From positions 1 to 37,989 of the forward strand of contig MNCZ01000082.1 of assembly GCA_001914695.1 (NCBI GenBank): a stretch of 37,989 nt of DNA. The letters run 5' to 3'. The translations under genes were made by a program, and so were the position numbers. Within the stretch, counting starts at the first letter, position 1, and each line of letters begins with the position of its first letter. Under the pieces are notes generated by a model. The model saw only the letters and a list, made by a program, of their open reading frames with translations, was not told the DNA's origin and did not search any database. This DNA comes from Gammaproteobacteria bacterium 13_2_20CM_66_19. Its GTDB lineage: Bacteria > Pseudomonadota > Gammaproteobacteria > Steroidobacterales > Steroidobacteraceae. Below, piece by piece: positions 33,175 to 37,989 of the stretch.

Positions 33175-34278
33175 GTGCTCAAGGTCGCGGTCGTCAGGAA
33201 GCGCCCCGAGTTCACTCTCGAGGCGTCCTTCGCCGCGCCGACGCCGGGCATCACGGCGGTCTTCGGACGCTCGGGCAGCGGCAAGACGACGCTGGTCAAC
33301 ATGATCTCCGGCCTCCTCGCGCCCGACGCCGGCGAGGTGCGCCTGGACGATGAGGTGCTCACCGACAGCCGCGCCGGCATCGCCGTGCCGGCGGAGCGCC
33401 GTCGCATCGGGTACGTATTCCAGGATGCGCGGCTGTTCCCGCACCTGACGGTCGCGGGAAACCTCCGCTACGGCGAGAAGCGCGCGCGGGCGGCGCCGCA
33501 GGTCATCGGCTTCGACGAAGTGGTCTCGCTCCTGGGGCTGGCGCAGCTCCTCGAGCGCCGGCCCCGCCAGCTCTCGGGAGGGGAACGCCAGCGGGTGTCG
33601 CTCGGGCGGGCGCTGCTCTCCCAGCCTCGCCTGCTGCTGCTCGATGAGCCGCTGGCTTCGATCGACGCCGCGCGCCGCGAGGAGGTTCTGCCGTATCTCG
33701 AAACGCTGCGGGACCGGTTCGCGATTCCCATGGTGTATGTCAGCCACCAGTTCGACGAGGTGCTGCGTCTCGCCACCCACCTCGTGTTGCTCGACGGCGG
33801 CCGAATGCTGGCGGAGGGACCGGTGAGCGAGCTGAGTCTCCGGCCGGAGCTGCAGAGCATCGTGGGACCGGATCTCGTCGGCGCGGTGCTCGAGGGCGTG
33901 GTCACGCGCGTCGATCCCGAGCACGGCAGCGCCGATCTCACCGTCGGCCGCGGCACGGTGCAGGTCAGTGTGCGAGGCGCGCCGGTCGGCTCCCGCGTGC
34001 GCCTGCAGATCCTCGCGCGCGACGTGATTCTCGCGGCGCAGCCGGTGCAGGGCCTCTCGGTGCGCAACGCGATCGCGAGCACCGTGACCGCGATCTCGAA
34101 CGATGACTACGGGCAGGTGTTGGTGAGGCTCGACGTGGGCGGGGAGACGGTGCTTGCGCGCATCACGCACCACGCGCAGAAGGCCCTCAACCTGCGCGCG
34201 GGCGATGCGGTGTGGACGCTGGTGAAGGCGGTGTCGACGCGCGGACACGCGTTTCGCATCACGCCCGCGGGTGTCTAA
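33175..34278 (+). CDS. modC: Molybdate ABC transporter ATP-binding protein
   Basis: ATPase of the ModBC permease, 367 residues. Walker A GRSGSGKTT (31-39), Q-loop in YVFQDARLFPHL (80-91), signature LSGGERQR (133-140), Walker B LLLLDEPLASID and H-loop in VSHQFDE are all intact. The C-terminal part (about 285-360) is a Mop/TOBE domain with LSVRNAIASTVTAISNDDYGQ and ARITHHAQKALNLRAGD. This is the region that binds molybdate or tungstate and regulates transport in ModC, so it favours molybdate over sulfate as substrate. GTG start is the only start before the first strand. Confidence 0.93.
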   Translation: MLKVAVVRKRPEFTLEASFAAPTPGITAVFGRSGSGKTTLVNMISGLLAPDAGEVRLDDEVLTDSRAGIAVPAERRRIGYVFQDARLFPHLTVAGNLRYGEKRARAAPQVIGFDEVVSLLGLAQLLERRPRQLSGGERQRVSLGRALLSQPRLLLLDEPLASIDAARREEVLPYLETLRDRFAIPMVYVSHQFDEVLRLATHLVLLDGGRMLAEGPVSELSLRPELQSIVGPDLVGAVLEGVVTRVDPEHGSADLTVGRGTVQVSVRGAPVGSRVRLQILARDVILAAQPVQGLSVRNAIASTVTAISNDDYGQVLVRLDVGGETVLARITHHAQKALNLRAGDAVWTLVKAVSTRGHAFRITPAGV

Positions 34279-34548
34279 CCGCCCGTCCGTCCTCGGCGAC
34301 ATGCGCGTTCCTTGAAAATCAAAAGCTTGAGCGAGGACCCGGCGCGAGTCGTTGGCTCGGAAAGACAGTGCCCCTCTGAGTCCTTCGCACCGGCAGCGCC
34401 GCCCTACCGCAAAAGCCTGCCATTTCAATGGCTTAGTGACATACGTCGCGACCGCCTCACGGCGGCACGGATTTCGCAGGTCTCCCCGTGAGCGGCGCCG
34501 CCACCCGCTCGGCCCGACGCGCGCCAATGAGTGCGACCCGTACCATCC
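34279..34548. other. Gene-free stretch with small inverted repeats
   Basis: No coding sequence could be supported here. The stretch is locally AT-richer (for example TTGAAAATCAAAAGCTTG near 34311). It contains a perfect short palindrome GCCATT-TC-AATGGC (34419-34432) and a CCGCC-TCAC-GGCGG hairpin (34452-34465). No tRNA or promoter was recognised. It may hold the modC transcript end or be debris of the insertion that left the neighbouring IS630 fragment. Confidence 0.4.
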
Positions 34549-34959
34549 ATGGCCCCACGACTCACGCCCCTCAACCTGGCAGACACCGACCGGGAGCAGC
34601 TCGAGCGGTGGGCGCGCGCGCGCGACAATCGCCGGCCGCTCGCCCTCAGAGCCCGGATCGTGCTCTGTTGCCACACCGGGTGCTCGAATCGAGAGAGCGC
34701 AAGACGGCTGCAGCTCACCCCGCAGACCGTCGGCAAATGGCGCGCGCGCTTCCTCGCGCACGGTGTGCGGGGCCTCGCGGACCATCCCCGCTCGGGTGCC
34801 CCGCGCACGATCAGCGACGTGCTGGTGGAGGCCGTGCTCGCCAAGACCCTGCACGAGAGCCCGCCCGCCAGTGCGCGCTGGAGCAGCCGGCGCCTCGCCG
34901 CAGCGCTCGGAGTCTCGCAGCGCACGATCCTTCGCATCTGGCGCACGTTCGGCCTGTGA
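34549..34959 (+). CDS. Orphan IS630-type helix-turn-helix protein (transposase N-terminal fragment)
   Basis: A 136-residue protein made only of the paired helix-turn-helix DNA-binding part of IS630-family transposases: ALRARIVLCCHTGCSNRESARRL with TVGKWRARFLAHGVRGLADHPRSG, then SSRRLAAALGVSQRTILRIWRTFGL. It stops directly after the RIWRTFGL motif, where a full transposase continues into its DDE catalytic domain. No DDE segment is found in any frame downstream. ATG 34549 is preferred; GTG 34531 is in frame. It could be a truncated transposase or a domesticated DNA-binding protein. Confidence 0.7.
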   Translation: MAPRLTPLNLADTDREQLERWARARDNRRPLALRARIVLCCHTGCSNRESARRLQLTPQTVGKWRARFLAHGVRGLADHPRSGAPRTISDVLVEAVLAKTLHESPPASARWSSRRLAAALGVSQRTILRIWRTFGL

Positions 34960-35002
34960 CTGAAGCGTCGACCCGTGAGGGAGCGATTGCTTCAACGAAC
35001 TT

Positions 35003-35048
35003 GTGACTCGATGCGGCTCCCGCAGAGATCGAGTTCACCGCTGTTTTT
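35003..35048 (+). terminator. Strong stem-loop with T-tract
   Basis: GTGACTCGATGCGG (35003-35016) pairs with CCGC (35020-35023), ATCGAG (35028-35033) and TCAC (35035-35038), leaving a CTC loop, a four-base bulge and a one-base bulge, about 14 base pairs in all. Five T residues follow at 35044-35048. It fits a rho-independent terminator for the HTH gene or for read-through from modC. Confidence 0.65.
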
Positions 35049-35165
35049 CCGATTGATTTGCAACGCGCCGGGAATTATGCCCGCGTCTCGGCAACACGAC
35101 ACGTCGACGCTCGCGGGAACGGCGCGTAGAAGGCGCATACGAACTCGTGTATGGGGGGACGACCG

Positions 35166-36545
35166 ATGCGCTTGCATGACACGGCAATTCACACGGCGCT
35201 GGCCGCACTGTTGGTCGCCTCGAGCGCGTTGGCCTCGCCGGCGGCCGTGGCAGAGGTCATCGATCCCGGGGTGCGCCAGGCAGGCACCGACAACGGTCCG
35301 CCGCCGCCGCTCGCAGGCCTGACGGCCGACGAGGTCGCCTTCTTTCAGGATGGCCTCGCGCGCTTCTCCGCGGTCAAGATGGTCCGCAGTCCGACCGGCG
35401 ACAACAGCGGCCTCGGCCCGCGCTTCAACTCGAATGCCTGCGCGTCCTGTCACATACAGCCCTTCGTCGGTGGCAGCAGTCCCTTCGTCAATCCGTTGCC
35501 CGCCGTCGCCCACGCCGATGGCGCGACCAACGCAGTGCCCTGGTTCATCGTGACGAACGGACCGATCCGCGAGGCGCGCTTCGTTTCCGACGGCGGCGTC
35601 CACGATCTGTTCGTCGTCACTAACCGCAGCGACGCGGCCGGCTGCCAGATTGCGCAACCGAGCTTTGCGCCGGCGGGGAATGGATTCACCGGTCAGGGCG
35701 GAAACCCCAACATCGTGTATCGCATCCCGACTCCGCTGCTGGGCGCGGGTCTGATCGAGGCGATTCCCGATTCCGCGATCCTCGCCAACGCCCGCGCCGA
35801 CGCCTTCACCAAGCGGCTGTTCGGCGTGTCGGGACACCCGAATCGCAGCGGCAATGACGGCACCATCACGCGCTTCGGCTGGAAGGCCCAGAACAAATCT
35901 CTGCTGCTGTTCTCCGCCGAGGCCTACAACGTCGAAATGGGCATTTCCAACCTGATCTTTCCCCAGGAGCGGGACGAGACCCCGGCCTGCCAGGGGCTCG
36001 GGAATCTGACACCCAACGACACGTCCACCTTCGGCGCCCTGACGCCGCCGAATTCCGCAGTGTTGTCGGACATGGAAGGATTCGTCGATTTCATGCGCAT
36101 GCTGGGTCCGCCCGTGCCGGCGCAGCCGACCGTCTCGACTCAACATGGCGCGGCCGTGTTCAGGGCGGTGGGCTGCGGCTTGTGTCACACGCCGGTGCTC
36201 GCCACCGGCCCGGCAATCGCGGACGGTGATGAAGATACGCCGAGCCTCGCCCTGTCGAACCAGCCGGCGCGGCTGTTCTCGGATCTGCTCGTCCATCACA
36301 TGGGCGCGGCACTGGTGGACGGGATCACGCAGGGGAGCGCGGGGCCGGACGAATTCCGTACGGCCCCGCTGTGGGGCGTCGGGCAGCGCGTGTTCTTCCT
36401 GCACGACGGCCGGACCAGCAACTTGATTCACGCGATCCGCCTGCACGCCAGCCCGGGAAGCGAAGCGACCCTGGTGGCGCTGACGTTCTTCTCCCTGAGC
36501 GCTCAGGATCAGCAGGACCTGATCTATTTCCTGCGCTCGCTCTAG
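35166..36545 (+). CDS. Di-heme oxidoreductase (DUF1111/DHOR family) with signal peptide
   Basis: Periplasmic c-type cytochrome of the di-heme oxidoreductase family (sometimes called thiol oxidoreductase). The 459-residue product has a Sec signal peptide (hydrophobic 10-29, likely cleaved near AVAE). It has two heme-attachment motifs, CASCH (92-96) near the N-terminus and CGLCH (337-341), with LRSL at the extreme C-terminus. The family is distantly related to MauG and di-heme peroxidases; the physiological donor and substrate are unknown. ATG 35166 is chosen with GGGGGG as Shine-Dalgarno; ATG 35151 in frame would only lengthen the signal peptide. No imelysin or iron-uptake genes, common partners of this family, are adjacent. 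Codon use looks slightly less GC-rich than its neighbours. Confidence 0.85.
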   Translation: MRLHDTAIHTALAALLVASSALASPAAVAEVIDPGVRQAGTDNGPPPPLAGLTADEVAFFQDGLARFSAVKMVRSPTGDNSGLGPRFNSNACASCHIQPFVGGSSPFVNPLPAVAHADGATNAVPWFIVTNGPIREARFVSDGGVHDLFVVTNRSDAAGCQIAQPSFAPAGNGFTGQGGNPNIVYRIPTPLLGAGLIEAIPDSAILANARADAFTKRLFGVSGHPNRSGNDGTITRFGWKAQNKSLLLFSAEAYNVEMGISNLIFPQERDETPACQGLGNLTPNDTSTFGALTPPNSAVLSDMEGFVDFMRMLGPPVPAQPTVSTQHGAAVFRAVGCGLCHTPVLATGPAIADGDEDTPSLALSNQPARLFSDLLVHHMGAALVDGITQGSAGPDEFRTAPLWGVGQRVFFLHDGRTSNLIHAIRLHASPGSEATLVALTFFSLSAQDQQDLIYFLRSL

Positions 36546-36564
36546 ATCCGAGCGGCTTGCCTGC

Positions 36565-36584
36565 GGCGCGCGGGCGGCGCCTTT
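36565..36584 (+). terminator. Weak candidate terminator after the di-heme oxidoreductase
   Basis: GGCGC (36565-36569) and GCGCC (36577-36581) can pair around a 7-base loop and are followed by TTT. It lies in the 72-base gap between convergent genes. Confidence 0.3.
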
Positions 36585-36617
36585 CGCTCACCTCGAGGGT
36601 GGCGTGCGTGACCTGAG

Positions 36618-37988
36618 CTAGGCGTCGGGAACCGGCTTCTCGCTCACCATCGTCAGCACGTCGTAACTCGCGACCGCCTCGCCGCTCTGGTTGCTGATCG
36701 CCGTGTCCCAGCGCACCTCGCCGTAGCCCGCCCCGAGGCGGAGCGATTTCTCCTTGCAGGTGAGGCGCACCCGGATGCGATCGCCGGGCTTCACCGGCTT
36801 CAGGAATCTCAGCCCGTCGAGCCCGTAGTTGGCGAGCACCGGACCCAAGGGGGGATCGACGAAGAGGCCCGCCGCCGCCGAGATGAGGAAGTAGCCGTGC
36901 GCGACGCGCCCGCCGAAGAGCGGATTGCGGGCCGCTGCGGCCTCGTCCATGTGCGCGTAGAACCGGTCGCCCGAGAGTTCCGCGAAGCGCTCGATGTCCC
37001 CCACGGTGACCTCGCGCTCGGCGGAGGTGAAGGTGTCGCCGATGGCGAGGTCCCCGAAGGGCTTCCTGAAGGGATGTGTGCCCGGGTCGAGCTCGCGCGC
37101 GCCCTTGACCCAGCGGCCGGTCACCGCCGTGACGACATCCGGAGTGCCCTGAACCGCCGTACGCTGCATGTAGTGCAGAACTCCGCGGATGCCGCCCATC
37201 TCCTCGCCGCCGCCGGCCCGGCCCGGTCCGCCGTGCACGAGGTGCGGGAGCGGCGAGCCGTGTCCGGTGGACTCCTTCGCGCAGTTCCGGCTCACGACCA
37301 GGATGCGCCCATGGAAAGGCGCAAGGCCGAGCACCAGATGCGCCGCGACCGCCTCGTCGGCGCTGAAGACCGAGGCCGCGAGGCTCCCGCCACCACGCCG
37401 GGCGAGCTCGATCGCATCATCGGGCGTCTCGTAGGGAACGAGCGTGCACACCGGCCCGAACGCTTCGACCGAGTGAATCGCCCTTGCCGCCGCCGTATTC
37501 CGGCAATAAAGGAGCGTCGGCGGCAGGAAGGCGCCGCGGTCGGCATCGGCTCCGAGGGGCTGCGCCTGGCCTGCCTCGCCATACACGACCTCGGCTTCGC
37601 GAGTGAGCTTGCCGAGCTGCCCGAGCACCTCGCGGCGTTGTCCTAGCGAGGCCACCGGTCCCATCCTGACGTTCGGGAGGCGCGGATCGCCGACGATGAC
37701 CTTGGCGAGCGCGGCGCGGAGCGCGTCGAGGACATCCGCGGCCCGGGCCGCGGGGATGATGGCTTTTCGGATCGCGGTGCACTTCTGTCCCGCCTTCACC
37801 GTCATCTCGCGCACGACCTCCCGCACGAACAGCTCGAGCTCCGGCGACCCGGGCCCGGCGTCGGGACCGAGAATCGAGGAGTTGAGCGAATCGGTCTCGG
37901 AGGTGAACCGCACCGCGTTGGCGCGCACGATCCGGTGCTGGCGGAGCTTATGCGCCGTCGCCGCCGAGCCCGTGAAGGACACCACGTC
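36618..37988 (-). CDS. paaZ: PaaZ-type oxepin-CoA hydrolase/semialdehyde dehydrogenase (5' end outside window)
   Basis: Bifunctional ring-opening enzyme of aerobic phenylacetate degradation. The hydratase part opens oxepin-CoA and the dehydrogenase part oxidises the resulting aldehyde. The frame is open to the window edge (DVVSFTGSAATAHKL), so about the last 457 of roughly 680 residues are seen. The aldehyde dehydrogenase domain shows the catalytic cysteine in KAGQKCTAIRK and EAFGPVCTLVPY. The C-terminal MaoC-like hydratase domain has the active-site segment LSGDRFYAHMDEAAA, with the D and H used by E. coli PaaZ, then GRVAHGYFLIS. Both activities therefore seem intact. No other paa genes are in view. 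Confidence 0.93.
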   Translation of the reverse strand, partial: DVVSFTGSAATAHKLRQHRIVRANAVRFTSETDSLNSSILGPDAGPGSPELELFVREVVREMTVKAGQKCTAIRKAIIPAARAADVLDALRAALAKVIVGDPRLPNVRMGPVASLGQRREVLGQLGKLTREAEVVYGEAGQAQPLGADADRGAFLPPTLLYCRNTAAARAIHSVEAFGPVCTLVPYETPDDAIELARRGGGSLAASVFSADEAVAAHLVLGLAPFHGRILVVSRNCAKESTGHGSPLPHLVHGGPGRAGGGEEMGGIRGVLHYMQRTAVQGTPDVVTAVTGRWVKGARELDPGTHPFRKPFGDLAIGDTFTSAEREVTVGDIERFAELSGDRFYAHMDEAAAARNPLFGGRVAHGYFLISAAAGLFVDPPLGPVLANYGLDGLRFLKPVKPGDRIRVRLTCKEKSLRLGAGYGEVRWDTAISNQSGEAVASYDVLTMVSEKPVPDA

Positions 37989-37989
37989 C

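Noticed and set aside
34279-34548. Phage or island attachment site near the AT-rich palindrome
   Set aside because: No integrase gene, tRNA or duplicated core sequence was found in the window.
32821-34995. 724-residue open frame on the minus strand opposite modB, modC and the HTH gene
   Set aside because: It is antisense to clear ModB and ModC sequences, has no recognisable domain, and its composition follows from high GC at third codon positions.

Overview
The window is chromosomal DNA of high GC content, densely packed with genes. A fused aspartokinase/homoserine dehydrogenase (thrA) followed by thrB and thrC, a CysB-type LysR regulator, and a siroheme sulfite reductase paired with a DUF934 protein all point to a Gammaproteobacterium. 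An environmental high-GC lineage such as Nevskiales or Steroidobacterales is a guess from gene content only. No rRNA, tRNA, CRISPR array or complete mobile element was seen.

Layout. 1-3.7 kb (+): the 3' half of aconitase, a HAD-IB phosphatase, and the periplasmic methionine sulfoxide repair pair msrP-msrQ. 3.7-4.5 kb (-): tryptophan 2,3-dioxygenase, divergent from a two-gene ABC exporter (4.6-6.5 kb, +) that is followed by a threonine aldolase. 7.65-13.0 kb (-): a TPR-like secreted protein, then a tripartite-type exporter made of an adaptor, an ATPase and two different FtsX-type permeases. 13.0-15.4 kb (+): tatD and an M20 peptidase. 15.4-21.55 kb (-): a TetR regulator directly upstream of thrA-thrB-thrC, then a NERD-domain membrane protein. 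21.66-24.0 kb (+): XdhC-like protein, an unknown protein and a MocA-like cytidylyltransferase, a set that looks like molybdenum hydroxylase maturation without the hydroxylase. 24.0-25.4 kb (-): a MaoC hydratase/CitE-like lyase pair.

25.4-34.3 kb is an assimilatory sulfur region. cysI-DUF934 (+) converges on cysB (-). cysB diverges from an apparent six-gene operon, cysH-cysG-cysK-(half-length TSUP permease)-modB-modC. cysI supplies sulfide, cysH reduces activated sulfate, cysG makes the siroheme for cysI, and cysK fixes sulfide into cysteine. Both sulfur promoters carry CATAACC exactly 54 bp upstream of TATAGTCG. This shared element is the best candidate for CysB control, and it would place a molybdate-type ABC permease that lacks modA under sulfur control.

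34.3-36.5 kb is a looser, less GC-rich stretch with an orphan IS630-type helix-turn-helix fragment, a strong stem-loop terminator and a di-heme oxidoreductase. The window closes in the C-terminal two thirds of paaZ (-).

Two gene-expression habits stand out. First, six gene pairs overlap by exactly four bases (NTGA), and all four possible start codons appear, including CTG for the HAD phosphatase and msrQ. Second, at least six genes have a -10-like hexamer only 8-11 bases before the start codon and no evident Shine-Dalgarno sequence, which suggests frequent leaderless or nearly leaderless transcripts.
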